In this document: positions 1 through 8,217 of the stretch, piece by piece
How the letters are laid out: each line of letters starts with the position of its first letter
How positions within the stretch are numbered: the stretch's first letter is position 1
DNA from: Mahella sp.
GTDB lineage: Bacteria; Bacillota; Clostridia; Mahellales; Mahellaceae
DNA: 64,000 nucleotides
NCBI RefSeq assembly: GCF_020054945.1
Contig: NZ_JAIHAU010000002.1
Location: 1-64,000, forward strand
Direction: 5' to 3'
Program-made: the position numbers and the translations under genes
Notes under the pieces: generated by a model
The model's database searches: none
Seen by the model: only the letters and a program-made list of their open reading frames with translations
What the model was told of the DNA's origin: nothing

Positions 1-127
1 CCACTATAATTATCTCTATAATACTTAAGCTCGCAGTGACATTTTTGTCGAACAAAATTGAACCTTTTTATATGACATTTTTATAGGCTATTGACATACC
101 CTTTTTCGCCCCTGCTAAAATATTTTT

Positions 128-480
128 GCAAGCAAGCCTATAAGCCGAGTTCTGTCTAGGATGATCATCTATCTACGACATCAGTTACCTGATATCTCTA
201 GCGACTACACCCGAGGGAATAGCGGGCCACTATTTTGATCCCTCCTATTATGTCTTGCTCCAGATGGGGTTTACATAGCCACCCAGTCGCCTGGATGCTG
301 GTGAGCTCTTACCTCGCCTTTCCACCATCGCCTGGATCTTATGGATCCATCGGCAGTCTATTTCTGTTGCACTGTCCTTGGAGTCGCCTCCACCGGGTAT
401 TACCCGGCATCCTGCCCTATGGAGCTCGGACTTTCCTCGTATGCATAATTGCACACGCGATCACCCAGCTTGCTTGGCAA
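128..480 (-). ncRNA. rnpB: RNase P RNA (catalytic subunit of ribonuclease P)
   Basis: Read on the minus strand, this stretch carries the hallmark RNase P segments: GAGGAAAGTCCGAGCTCC near the 5' end and ACAGAACTCGGCTTATAG near the 3' end, which form the universally conserved P4 core. The two ends pair as CAAGCAAGC with GCTTGCTTG, giving helix P1 and fixing the limits to within a few bases. A clear vegetative promoter lies just upstream. The RNA trims 5' leaders of pre-tRNAs, including the tRNA-Met encoded 2 kb away. Small open frames crossing it are not genes. I did not assign class A or B. Confidence 0.95.
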
Positions 481-485
481 CGATT

Positions 486-514
486 ATTATACCACATGCA
501 TTACGGCATTGCAA
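486..514 (-). promoter_or_regulatory. Sigma-A type promoter of rnpB
   Basis: On the minus strand, TTGCAA (509-514) and TATAAT (486-491) are separated by exactly 17 bases. This puts transcription start near 479-481, at the 5' end of helix P1 of the RNase P RNA. Confidence 0.8.
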
Positions 515-599
515 GTGGTTATTTTTCATCTGCGACTCGTAATATACGACTGAAACGAGCGACATAAAGCGATGCAAACGATATAAAGCCGGAGAACGC

Positions 600-720
600 C
601 TTGGAATATTGCGTAGGCGTACTCAATGAGTGTAGCGCAGAGCAAGCGTAGGTCGGGCATGGACGCCCGACCAGCCGGCACTGAGCATGGACGCGAATTG
701 CCGTATAGCCGATGGCAACG
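600..720. repeat. GC-rich palindromic element inside the 3' end of the zinc-ribbon gene
   Basis: Contains GGTCGGGC-atggac-GCCCGACC, a perfect 8-bp inverted repeat with a 6-base loop, and a second ATGGACGC nearby. It separates the intact first zinc knuckle of the 623-1339 gene from the out-of-frame remains of its old C-terminus, so it looks like a small inserted repeat (REP-like). Its exact ends are not defined because no second copy was found in the window. Confidence 0.5.
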
Positions 721-1339
721 ACATATTGCATCCGCCGCATTTATCCTTATCCACCGATGCTATAGCTATCTGTTTGTGTTTCCGGAGCATCTGATACTTA
801 TCCATCAGCTCCTTATCTATCCGCGCTTTTAACTCCTGCCTTTCTTTCCGCAGCTCATCGACAGATATACCCATCTCTTTAATCTGTTCTTCGTATTGCT
901 TCTTGAGCTGGTTGTACTCGTCAGACATTTGTTTAAGCTGGTTTCTGGCCTTGACAAGATCGGCATCCAGTTTGTCGATATCAGGCTTTAATACCCGAAG
1001 ATCGGCCCTGATTGCGCTCAAATCATTTATATAAGAGCCGGTTTTAGCCTTTAATTCCTTCAATTCATTTGAATTGGACTTGTTTGCAGAACTTAGTCTC
1101 TCCTTATCGCCATAGAATTCTTTAGACAAAGTTTCGTAGCGGCCGCGTATTTGCTTATAAGCCTCGTTCTTCTCATTTACCAATTTACCCATCTCAGATA
1201 TAGCCTCTTGCTTATCCAATATGTCTTTTTTCAATTTATTCAACTGAGCCGACAATGGTATCTTTTTGCGCTCCTTGTTATACCGGTCCAACATGTTCTC
1301 AATTTCTTGGTAACGCCATAAGTAATCCAATTGTTCCAA
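623..1339 (-). CDS. Coiled-coil C4-type zinc-ribbon protein with a damaged C-terminus
   Basis: A 238-residue protein, mostly a long charged coiled coil (about residues 10-190), followed by the first zinc knuckle CGGC and the sequence NMSLPSAIRQF. Family members (DUF164, usually beside nif3 and rnpB) continue with a second CxxC and a GRIL-like ending about 25 residues after the first knuckle. Here that half is missing and the frame instead runs through a GC-rich palindromic sequence to a stop at 623. The old ending can still be read further on as SRILRVADEK followed by a stop at about 519, in another frame and without its cysteines. Start is TTG at 1339, 9 bases after GAGGAGG. The family is probably nucleic-acid associated; function is unproven and this copy may be impaired. 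Confidence 0.8.
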   Translation of the reverse strand: MEQLDYLWRYQEIENMLDRYNKERKKIPLSAQLNKLKKDILDKQEAISEMGKLVNEKNEAYKQIRGRYETLSKEFYGDKERLSSANKSNSNELKELKAKTGSYINDLSAIRADLRVLKPDIDKLDADLVKARNQLKQMSDEYNQLKKQYEEQIKEMGISVDELRKERQELKARIDKELMDKYQMLRKHKQIAIASVDKDKCGGCNMSLPSAIRQFASMLSAGWSGVHARPTLALRYTH

Positions 1340-1372
1340 TAAACAAAACCTCCTCGTTTTTTATTATCGTTA

Positions 1373-2491
1373 TTATAAAAATACAAAAGGATCGCGTTCC
1401 TTCTGTGAAACCGTTATTTCTACATTATATTGTAACGTATCTGTAGCCTTTTGTAAACCGAGAGCCAATTTAGGCAAAACGCAATGCTCCGTAGCATAGT
1501 GTCCGGCATCTATAATGGCCATATCATATTCCTCAGCCTTTAATGCATCGTGATATCCAATATCACCGGTTACAAATACGTCGGCTCCCTTTGCAGCGGC
1601 TTTGTCGATCAGGTCCCCTCCGCTGCCGCCGCATACGGCCACCCTTCCGATAGGCTTATCAAGGCGGCCTACCAGCTTGAGCCCGGACAGTTTCAGACAT
1701 TCTTTGACATATAAAGCATATTCGGCAAGAAGCATAGGCTGATGTACATTGCCTATTATACCCAACCCGGCGGTTTCCATTTCATTGTCAAGAGGGTATA
1801 CGTCATAAGCCACCTCTTCATATGGATGCGCCGCCAGCATAGCCTTTATCACTTCTTCTAACTGCTGCTGTCTGACAATGGTCTCCATGCGCACTTCCGC
1901 CACCTCTTCGAGCCGATCCTTTTGCCCTATAAAAGGATGCGCGCCTTCCAGCGGCTTAAACGTGCCTATTCCTTCGGTACGGAAGGTGCAGTGACTGTAA
2001 TTGCCTATCCATCCCGCGCCTGCATCAGCCATTGCTTTCAATACGGCATTCTCATATCCCTTGGGTATAAAAACAACTAATTTCATATACCTCTGCGATA
2101 TTGTCTTATCCAATATAGCGATATTATCTAAATGCAAAACTTCGGCCAGAGCATGATTTACGCCGCCTTGGGCGACATCCATATTTGTATGCGCCGAATA
2201 AAGCGCTATGCCGGCTTTATTCAACATGGATACTATTTTACCTGTGCCTCGGCTGGTATCTATTCTCTTCAATGGGTGAAACAGCAAAGGATGATGCGTT
2301 ATTATCATGTCAGCGCCCATCCGTATGGCTTCCTCCACAACCGTAGCATTCGCATCCAGCGCCAGCAATATTTTTTTAACCTCCGCATCCGGATCTCCTG
2401 CCATCAAGCCTACATTATCCCAAGGCTCGGCGTATCTCTCGGGAAACATACTATCCATTATATGCATGACATCAGCACATGTGCAGCTCAT
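1373..2491 (-). CDS. Nif3-like dinuclear metal-centre protein
   Basis: About 372 residues, the usual length of the long bacterial (YqfO-type) Nif3 family with a PII/CutA-like insert in the middle. Visible motifs are PWDNVGL near the N-terminus, the metal-binding ITHHPLLF, HTNMDVAQGGVN, and the C-terminal GDIGYHDA and DAGHYATE. The family folds as a toroidal hexamer with a two-metal site; its substrate is unsettled, although it is often annotated as a GTP cyclohydrolase I type 2 homologue. I chose ATG 2491 because it lies 9 bases after GGAGG; two in-frame ATGs just upstream overlap that site. It follows the rpoD/tRNA terminator directly. Confidence 0.9.
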   Translation of the reverse strand: MSCTCADVMHIMDSMFPERYAEPWDNVGLMAGDPDAEVKKILLALDANATVVEEAIRMGADMIITHHPLLFHPLKRIDTSRGTGKIVSMLNKAGIALYSAHTNMDVAQGGVNHALAEVLHLDNIAILDKTISQRYMKLVVFIPKGYENAVLKAMADAGAGWIGNYSHCTFRTEGIGTFKPLEGAHPFIGQKDRLEEVAEVRMETIVRQQQLEEVIKAMLAAHPYEEVAYDVYPLDNEMETAGLGIIGNVHQPMLLAEYALYVKECLKLSGLKLVGRLDKPIGRVAVCGGSGGDLIDKAAAKGADVFVTGDIGYHDALKAEEYDMAIIDAGHYATEHCVLPKLALGLQKATDTLQYNVEITVSQKERDPFVFL

Positions 2492-2508
2492 CGACATCAT
2501 CCTCCAAT

Positions 2509-2544
2509 GCAAAAAAGCCAGAAACAGGTCGTTTCTGGCTTTTA
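2509..2544 (-). terminator. Rho-independent terminator after rpoD/tRNA-Met
   Basis: AGCCAGAAAC-gacct-GTTTCTGGCT followed by a T tract on the minus strand; the flanking A tract makes it potentially bidirectional. It lies between the tRNA 3' end and the ribosome site of the nif3-like gene. Confidence 0.85.
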
Positions 2545-2556
2545 TTCTTAGATATA

Positions 2557-2632
2557 TGGTGGGCCTTCAGGGACTCGAACCCCGGACCAACCGGTTATGA
2601 GCCGGTCGCTCTTCCAGCTGAGCTAAAGGCCC
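2557..2632 (-). tRNA. tRNA-Met (CAT anticodon), CCA encoded
   Basis: A 76-base cloverleaf on the minus strand. The acceptor arms GGGCCTT and AAGGCCC pair, CCA is encoded at the 3' end, the D arm reads TAGCTCAGCTGGAAGAGC, the anticodon loop is CTCATAA flanked by ACCGG/CCGGT, and the T arm contains GGTTCGAGTCC. The CAT anticodon gives elongator Met; an isoleucine tRNA with lysidine-modified CAT cannot be excluded by sequence alone. The 3' end of the rpoD reading frame overlaps this gene by 66 bases on the same strand. Confidence 0.95.
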
Positions 2633-3700
2633 TCTGGCTCCCCGAGTAGGTTTTTTGCTGCGGCTGGGATGGCGCAATTTACGCAATGCCTTGGCCTCTA
2701 TCTGCCGTATCCTCTCGCGCGTAACGTCGAATTCCTTGCCTACCTCCTCCAGCGTACGTGCCCTACCATCATCCAAGCCAAAACGCAGGCGCAATACCTT
2801 CTCTTCTCTGGGCGTCAAGGTATCCAGCACATCCATGAGTTGTTCCTTCAGCAAGGTGAAAGCCGCTGCTTCAGCCGGCGCCGGAGCATCATCGTCGGGT
2901 ATAAAATCGCCCAAATGGCTGTCCTCTTCTTCGCCTATGGGCGTCTCCAGCGACACCGGCTCCTGCGCTATCTTCATTATATCCCTTACTTTTTCCACCG
3001 ATATGCCCATTTCCTCGGCTATTTCCTCCGGAGCAGGCTCACGGCCAAGTTCTTGCATAAGCTGCCTAGACACCCGCACCAGCTTGTTTATGGTTTCCAC
3101 CATATGCACAGGTATCCTTATGGTACGAGCCTGGTCGGCTATAGCCCTTGTTATAGCCTGTCTTATCCACCATGTGGCATACGTGCTGAATTTGTAACCC
3201 TTCCTGTAGTCGAACTTTTCGACGGCTTTGAGCAGGCCGAGATTGCCTTCCTGTATCAGATCCAGGAACAGCATGCCGCGCCCGACATAGCGCTTGGCTA
3301 TGCTGACGACAAGGCGGAGATTAGCTTCCGCAAGCTTCTTTTTGGCCTCCTCATCGCCTTGTTCTATGCGTTTAGCCAATTCTATCTCTTCATCGGAGGA
3401 TAACAGCGGTATCTTGCCTATCTCTTTTAAGTACATCCTTACAGGATCGTCTATATTTACACCCTCCGGCAAACCGACCTCTAAATCCTCTTCCACGATG
3501 TTCTCTTCATGCTCTATGGGTTCTTCCACCACATCTATACCCAAAGTCTCCAATGTATCATATATCTTATCTATTTGATCCGGATCTATATCCACATCCT
3601 CGAGCATGTCCATTATCTCTTTATAAGTGAGCACCCCCTTGCTCTTACCGGTTTCTATCAACTGCTTTAGGGGTCCTAATTTAACTTCAGCACCCTTCAT
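2567..3700 (-). CDS. rpoD: Primary sigma factor RpoD, reading frame ends inside tRNA-Met
   Basis: The housekeeping sigma-70 factor, which directs RNA polymerase to vegetative promoters. In order: region 1.1 (about 1-80), 1.2 ([17 protein letters not shown]), 2.1-2.4 ([33 protein letters not shown]), region 3 ([18 protein letters not shown]) and 4.2 ([18 protein letters not shown]). Start is ATG 3700, 8 bases after AAAGGGG; an upstream in-frame TTG lacks spacing. Family members end shortly after RHPSRSKK. Here the frame continues with PTRGAR and then 21 residues encoded by the tRNA-Met gene, stopping at a TGA in the T arm. The other two frames also run into the tRNA before a stop, so the overlap is robust to a one-base error in the A6 run before it. 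It follows dnaG in the usual macromolecular-synthesis order. Confidence 0.95.
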   Translation of the reverse strand: MKGAEVKLGPLKQLIETGKSKGVLTYKEIMDMLEDVDIDPDQIDKIYDTLETLGIDVVEEPIEHEENIVEEDLEVGLPEGVNIDDPVRMYLKEIGKIPLLSSDEEIELAKRIEQGDEEAKKKLAEANLRLVVSIAKRYVGRGMLFLDLIQEGNLGLLKAVEKFDYRKGYKFSTYATWWIRQAITRAIADQARTIRIPVHMVETINKLVRVSRQLMQELGREPAPEEIAEEMGISVEKVRDIMKIAQEPVSLETPIGEEEDSHLGDFIPDDDAPAPAEAAAFTLLKEQLMDVLDTLTPREEKVLRLRFGLDDGRARTLEEVGKEFDVTRERIRQIEAKALRKLRHPSRSKKPTRGARGPLAQLEERPAHNRLVRGSSP

Positions 3701-3715
3701 GTACAATTCCCCTTT

Positions 3716-5389
3716 CTATGGTAATTCTTTTAAGTCGCGCAATTCTCTGTCTAGAGCATTTATTTGCTCAAGCAATATATTTAAAGCTTCCTGATCGCCT
3801 GAGGAAGCCAGATCATCTGCCCTTTTGCATAAAAATTGTCTTTTCATAGCAATTTTATTCCGTTTTATAGTATTTATACATTGTGCCGCAAATTTATTTA
3901 TATTATCATATCTCGGCTCATCGCTCATTATATCAAAAATTTTCTTATGCAATTCGCTTTCAAAATCGTCGACGGTTATACGCTGCATTATAATGGCAGC
4001 CGTTTCAGGCTGATTGGCCATTATATTGAGCAGCTCACGTTCAGCCTTCTGAACCGCCGATATTTTATGCGGAATTTCTTGTCCCGTTTTGGCGATGCGC
4101 ACCGTTCTATTCTTATTCATATATCCGTACAGCACCTCGAGCGATACACCGGAATACCGCTCTATGCCTTTTAAGTATAAGTCCTTTTGCATGGGGTCGC
4201 TTATGCCTTCAAGCAGTTTGACCGCCTCTTTGGCAAATGACGTCTTGCCGCTGGTAGCCGATATATCATATTTAGAAGCCAGCACATCCATGCTGTAATC
4301 CAACCATGGTTTTGCCGACCGGGCTATCTGCCAAAACGCATCCCTGCCATACTTTCTGATAAATTCATCCGGATCCATGCCATCGGGCAATGTGAGCACA
4401 TACACATCCAAGCCCTGATTAAGCAGTATATCCAGCCCCCTGCTCGCCGCCTTTTTGCCGGCGGTATCGCCGTCATAGCATATTATTATCTTTTGCGCAT
4501 ATCGCTTCATCAATTTGGCTTGCTCGGCCGTAAGAGCGGTACCCAACGAAGCCACCGCATTATCCACGCCATACTGATGCAGCATAACGGCATCCATATA
4601 TCCCTCGACCACCATAATAGAATCTATATTTTTCGCCTCTGCCACGACGTTCAAGGCGTAAAGGTTTTGGCCTTTATGGAATAACGCGGTATCGGGGCTG
4701 TTCAGGTATTTCGGCAGGGAATTATCCAGCACGCGGCCTCCGAATCCTATTATCCGCTTTCTCGTATCGAATATCGGAAACATGACCCGGTTTCGGAAAC
4801 GATCATAGCTTTGATCACCCGCCTTGGACGCTGCTATCAAGCCGCTGTCCAGCATGAGCTTTTGGTCATAACCGAGCGAAAGCAAATGCTGCTTCAATCC
4901 ATCCCACCTTGCAGGCGCAAAGCCCAGCCCAAACCTTACAATGGTCTTGGCCTCAACCCCTCGGTGCATCAGGTATTCTCTGGCAGCCTTCCCTTCTTCT
5001 GACCTCAGGCAGTGATGAAAGTAACGGGCGGCTTCGGTATTCAGCTTATACATGGCTTCTTTGCTATCCGCAACAGCGTTGCGCATATAATTCTCCGGTA
5101 TCGGTATACCGGCACGCTTTGCCAACAGCTTTACGGCTTCAATAAAATCCACCCTCTCCATAGCCATTACAAAGCCTATCACATTTCCGCCTGCTCCGCA
5201 ACCAAAGCAGTGATATATTTGTTTATCGGGCGATACGGAAAACGAAGGCGTCTTTTCGTTATGAAACGGGCAGAGCGCCATAAAATTTCTGCCGCTGGGC
5301 TTTAGTTTCAGGTACTCTCCTATGACGTCCACTATATCATTTCGGCTTCGCACCTCTTCCACCCACTCGCGATCAAAGAATTCGTTCAT
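3716..5389 (-). CDS. dnaG: DNA primase
   Basis: Makes RNA primers at the replication fork. The N-terminal CHC2 zinc domain is complete (CPFHNEKTPSF, then YHCFGCGAGG, about residues 36-62). The catalytic core has the RNA-polymerase motif (GFGGRVLD), the TOPRIM motif VVEGYMD, and CYDGDTAGKKAASRG. The C-terminal helicase-binding part is short, giving about 557 residues against about 600 in many relatives. I chose ATG 5389; two GTG codons 9-12 bases upstream are alternatives because the ribosome site is weak. rpoD follows 15 bases downstream. Confidence 0.95.
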   Translation of the reverse strand: MNEFFDREWVEEVRSRNDIVDVIGEYLKLKPSGRNFMALCPFHNEKTPSFSVSPDKQIYHCFGCGAGGNVIGFVMAMERVDFIEAVKLLAKRAGIPIPENYMRNAVADSKEAMYKLNTEAARYFHHCLRSEEGKAAREYLMHRGVEAKTIVRFGLGFAPARWDGLKQHLLSLGYDQKLMLDSGLIAASKAGDQSYDRFRNRVMFPIFDTRKRIIGFGGRVLDNSLPKYLNSPDTALFHKGQNLYALNVVAEAKNIDSIMVVEGYMDAVMLHQYGVDNAVASLGTALTAEQAKLMKRYAQKIIICYDGDTAGKKAASRGLDILLNQGLDVYVLTLPDGMDPDEFIRKYGRDAFWQIARSAKPWLDYSMDVLASKYDISATSGKTSFAKEAVKLLEGISDPMQKDLYLKGIERYSGVSLEVLYGYMNKNRTVRIAKTGQEIPHKISAVQKAERELLNIMANQPETAAIIMQRITVDDFESELHKKIFDIMSDEPRYDNINKFAAQCINTIKRNKIAMKRQFLCKRADDLASSGDQEALNILLEQINALDRELRDLKELP

Positions 5390-5485
5390 CCTTATCACCA
5401 CTTATAATAATCGTCTCTATCTCTAATATTCAACATAAAATTAAAATCTCCTGCAAAAAAAAATAATTTTTATCATTTAACTTCA

Positions 5486-6481
5486 CTAACTCCACGACTC
5501 CGGCAAGAACAGGTCTTTATAGACGCGTATAGCATAGGTATCGGTCATACCCGCCACATAATCGCATACCACATCGGATATATCGTTGAATTCCAGCAAT
5601 AACCTCATATCATCCGGAAGCTTATCCACATTATTCAAAAAATAAAAATAAAGCTCTCTGACCACATGTTGAGCCTTTTTTTCCTCTTTTTTGGCGACCG
5701 GATCCAGATAAACACGATTGAACATAAATTCGCGCAGTTGGTTCATGGCATCCTTAACCGGCCGGCTCATGTTTATGTTGTCGTCAACGCTGTTGTTTAT
5801 AATATCGGTAATCATATTGTTTATGCGCCTGCTATGAGTATGCCCTAATATATCTATGCAATTCGGCGGCAGGTCCTCGGGCGATATTATGCCCGCCCTT
5901 ATAGCGTCGTCTATATCGTGGTTTATATACGCAACCCTGTCAGCCAGACTTACCACACGCCCTTCCACGGTAGCGGCGACATCGCGGCTGGTATGGTTCA
6001 GTATGCCGTCTCGGACCTCCCAAGTCAGATTAAGGCCAGCTCCGTCCTTCTCCAAAACCTCCACAACGCGGAGCCCCTGAACATTATGGCTGAACCCCTT
6101 GGGGCATACCTCATTCAACACCGCCTCACCGGTATGCCCGAACGGCGTATGCCCCAGATCATGGCCCAAAGCTATGGCCTCTGTCAGATCCTCGTTTAAT
6201 CTTAAGGCGCGCGCAATGGTACGGGCTATCTGCGATACCTCCAGCGTATGCGTGAGCCGAGTGCGGTAATGATCCCCTTCGGGCGATAAAAATACCTGCG
6301 TCTTATGCTTGAGCCTCCGAAAGGCTTTGGAATGTATTATCCTGTCCCTGTCGCGCTGGAAATCGGTTCGTATATCGCACTGTGCCTCGGGCGTCGCTCG
6401 ACCCTTGCTCCTGCTGCTCAAAGCGGCATACGGCGATAATATTTCTATTTCAAGCGCTTCGGTGCGTTCTCTTGGCAGCAT
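5486..6481 (-). CDS. dgt: Deoxyguanosinetriphosphate triphosphohydrolase-like HD protein
   Basis: About 331 residues. The family hydrolyses dNTPs to nucleoside and tripolyphosphate. Motifs are RTDFQRDRDRIIHSKAFRRLKHKTQVF, the HD-domain histidines in RTRLTHTLEVSQIAR, the HD pair in ALGHDLGHTPFGH, and SLADRVAYINHDIDDA. This short form lacks the long insert of the E. coli enzyme and matches the Dgt type found upstream of dnaG in Clostridia. Start is ATG 6481, 8 bases after GAGGAGG. An 84-base spacer separates it from dnaG. Confidence 0.92.
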   Translation of the reverse strand: MLPRERTEALEIEILSPYAALSSRSKGRATPEAQCDIRTDFQRDRDRIIHSKAFRRLKHKTQVFLSPEGDHYRTRLTHTLEVSQIARTIARALRLNEDLTEAIALGHDLGHTPFGHTGEAVLNEVCPKGFSHNVQGLRVVEVLEKDGAGLNLTWEVRDGILNHTSRDVAATVEGRVVSLADRVAYINHDIDDAIRAGIISPEDLPPNCIDILGHTHSRRINNMITDIINNSVDDNINMSRPVKDAMNQLREFMFNRVYLDPVAKKEEKKAQHVVRELYFYFLNNVDKLPDDMRLLLEFNDISDVVCDYVAGMTDTYAIRVYKDLFLPESWS

Positions 6482-6505
6482 GAACACTACCTCCTCAAAA
6501 TCAAG

Positions 6506-6537
6506 AAGGGCGCCTCATAGAAGCCGCCCTTCTCTCA
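6506..6537 (-). terminator. Stem-loop in the dgt leader
   Basis: AGAAGGGCG and CGCCCTTCT form a 9-bp perfect stem with a 12-base loop, 25 bases upstream of the dgt start. On the minus strand it is followed only by TTGATTTT, so it could be a weak attenuator or terminator, or simply a leader structure. Confidence 0.45.
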
Positions 6538-6662
6538 TCAACTCTATATAGCTATTATACCATAAAAAGCGAAGGAGGGATGCGAAAAGTTGAACCCCTG
6601 CGTCATGCAGCAATTGATCTCGTTTCCATAATGACGTACAATATGAATGTATGCATCGTTTG

Positions 6663-6689
6663 TTGAACCATATGTGCTATTATTACGTC
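6663..6689 (+). promoter_or_regulatory. ECF-type promoter of the sigma-factor operon
   Basis: TTGAAC (6663-6668) and CGTC (6686-6689, followed by TTATT) are separated by 17 bases, the arrangement recognised by ECF sigma factors (GAAC-type -35, CGTC-type -10). It lies 45 bases before the sigma-factor start, implying autoregulation. A matching motif precedes the ABC operon starting at 12880. Confidence 0.65.
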
Positions 6690-6734
6690 TTATTATATAT
6701 AAAAGAAATGCTGTAATCGCTTTGGAGGAATGTT

Positions 6735-7310
6735 ATGGATTTAACCGACGAGGAATTGGCCACTGCCGCCGGCCGCGGGGATAAAGCCGCTGTAGAGGTA
6801 CTCATATACCGGTATCACAGCAGCATATACAAATACGTTTACCGCTTGACAGGTGCGGAAGCTACCGCTGAAGATATAGTTCAGGATACATTTCTGCATA
6901 TGATACGGGCGCTCAAGCGGGGCGATACGCCGCAGCGCTTCAAACCATGGCTGTATCGCATAGCCTCCAACCTATGCCGCGATATGTGGCGCAGTGCCAG
7001 CTATAAGCATGAGGATGTGCGCGATGATATGTCGCAGATAAAAGACATGACCGACAGCGGCAATATGGCCGATCTTATGGAGCGGCAGGAATTGCGCAAC
7101 AAAGTGGTGGATGCGATAACCGCCCTGCCTATGGATATACGCCAGCCGGTGGTATTGCATTTTTATGAAGGCTTGAAAATAAAGGAGATATCGGCCGCCA
7201 TGGACATACCCGAAGGTACTGTCAAGTCGCGGCTGCACAAGGCCTATTGCTCGTTAAAACAGCAATTGGCCGAATATAAAGGAGGTGCGGTTGATGAGCA
7301 AGCGCGATAA
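6735..7310 (+). CDS. ECF-type RNA polymerase sigma factor
   Basis: 191 residues with only sigma regions 2 and 4, as in extracytoplasmic-function factors. Region 2 has LIYRYHSSIYKYVYRLTG, AEDIVQDTFLHMIRAL and KPWLYRIASNLCRDMWR; region 4 has PVVLHFYEGLKIKEISAAM and the helix-turn-helix GTVKSRLHKAYCSL. Start ATG 6735 follows GGAGG by 6 bases. It heads an operon with a membrane protein that could restrain it and an ABC ATPase. The promoter just upstream matches the one before the ABC operon ending at 9015, so both operons are probably its targets. The inducing signal is unknown; cell-envelope or peptide stress is a guess from the ABC genes. Confidence 0.93.
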   Translation: MDLTDEELATAAGRGDKAAVEVLIYRYHSSIYKYVYRLTGAEATAEDIVQDTFLHMIRALKRGDTPQRFKPWLYRIASNLCRDMWRSASYKHEDVRDDMSQIKDMTDSGNMADLMERQELRNKVVDAITALPMDIRQPVVLHFYEGLKIKEISAAMDIPEGTVKSRLHKAYCSLKQQLAEYKGGAVDEQAR

Positions 7311-8217
7311 ATCAGATCTCTATCAGCCAAAGTTCAATGCTGATAGCAACAGGACAAAAATGTACAGCGCTATGGAACCGCTTGAACCCAAAGATGATGA
7401 TGCCGACGCATTCGATACCATCGACGATGATATGGATTCTATAAAAGAGCTGCTGAATAGCTATACAGCCCCGGAGCCTACTTATGAAAGCACCCGGGCG
7501 CTGGCTGCCACGCTGGAAAATGAGATGGACAGACTATACGGCTTAAAAGCCAAGCCCTCGGCGCGGCGCGGCATAGGTATAAATGACCTGCTGCGCGCAC
7601 TGGCCATGCAGATGCATTTCTACCCGATATATGTATGGCTGGCGGCCACAGTTATATTGCTTTCGGGAACCATTCTCACCGCAAGCATGGTGTCCATCAA
7701 AGTCAATATAATGATAGCGCTGGTGCCATGGCTGGGCAGCTTGCTCACGCTGTACGGCGCAAGCATAAACCGCGGCGTATGGGGCGAATTGCAGGCCATA
7801 AGCCCTATATCCACCGAGGTGGCCATATTAGGACGATGGTTGGCAGCCACTGTCATAAACGCCGCAGCGGCGACGCTGGTCAGCGGCATAAGCGTGTTGG
7901 CCGGTTGGGAGGACAGCTTCATCATGCTCGCCTTAAGTTGGCTTATCCCCCTTTTGCTCTCGACCGCGTTGGCTTTGGCTTTGACATTGCGTTTCGGCAT
8001 AGGCACAGCCTTCGGCGCATCGGTACTGCTTTGGGCAATCGAATTGACCGCCGGCAACCGTTTGGGGCCGGTGAACTTCATCGGCCAGCCGGGAAGTTAT
8101 GCTTGGGTAAGCAGCCGATGGATAGGCACAGCCGTCTCGGCCGCATTGATGATATGGGTCTGGTTTATGCTGCGCAACACCCGCTACCGGAATGGAGCAA
8201 AGCCGAAATGTATGTAG
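7294..8217 (+). CDS. Membrane protein, candidate non-canonical anti-sigma factor or ABC permease
   Basis: About 307 residues. The first 100 are soluble and acidic (a DDDADAFDTIDDDMDS stretch), followed by about six hydrophobic segments (from ILLSGTILTAS to the C-terminus). It starts at ATG 7294, 7 bases after AGGAGGT, inside the end of the sigma-factor gene, so the two are translationally coupled. Genes in this position often encode anti-sigma factors, but the zinc anti-sigma motif (HxxxCxxC) is absent. With the ATPase immediately downstream (10-base overlap) it could equally be the membrane half of an ABC-2 exporter, or do both jobs. Confidence 0.7.
   Translation: MSKRDKSDLYQPKFNADSNRTKMYSAMEPLEPKDDDADAFDTIDDDMDSIKELLNSYTAPEPTYESTRALAATLENEMDRLYGLKAKPSARRGIGINDLLRALAMQMHFYPIYVWLAATVILLSGTILTASMVSIKVNIMIALVPWLGSLLTLYGASINRGVWGELQAISPISTEVAILGRWLAATVINAAAATLVSGISVLAGWEDSFIMLALSWLIPLLLSTALALALTLRFGIGTAFGASVLLWAIELTAGNRLGPVNFIGQPGSYAWVSSRWIGTAVSAALMIWVWFMLRNTRYRNGAKPKCM

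Noticed and set aside
91..121. Plus-strand TTGACA ... TAAAAT before the antisense of rnpB
   Set aside because: The spacing is 19 bases and nothing plausible follows; probably chance in AT-rich sequence.
235..567. Open frames on both strands between 235 and 567
   Set aside because: They lie within RNase P RNA, whose conserved core and end pairing explain the sequence.
2557..2632. Reading the end of rpoD as a mis-called ORF with the tRNA as the only gene
   Set aside because: The sigma frame is uninterrupted from region 4 into the tRNA, and no stop exists between them in any frame.
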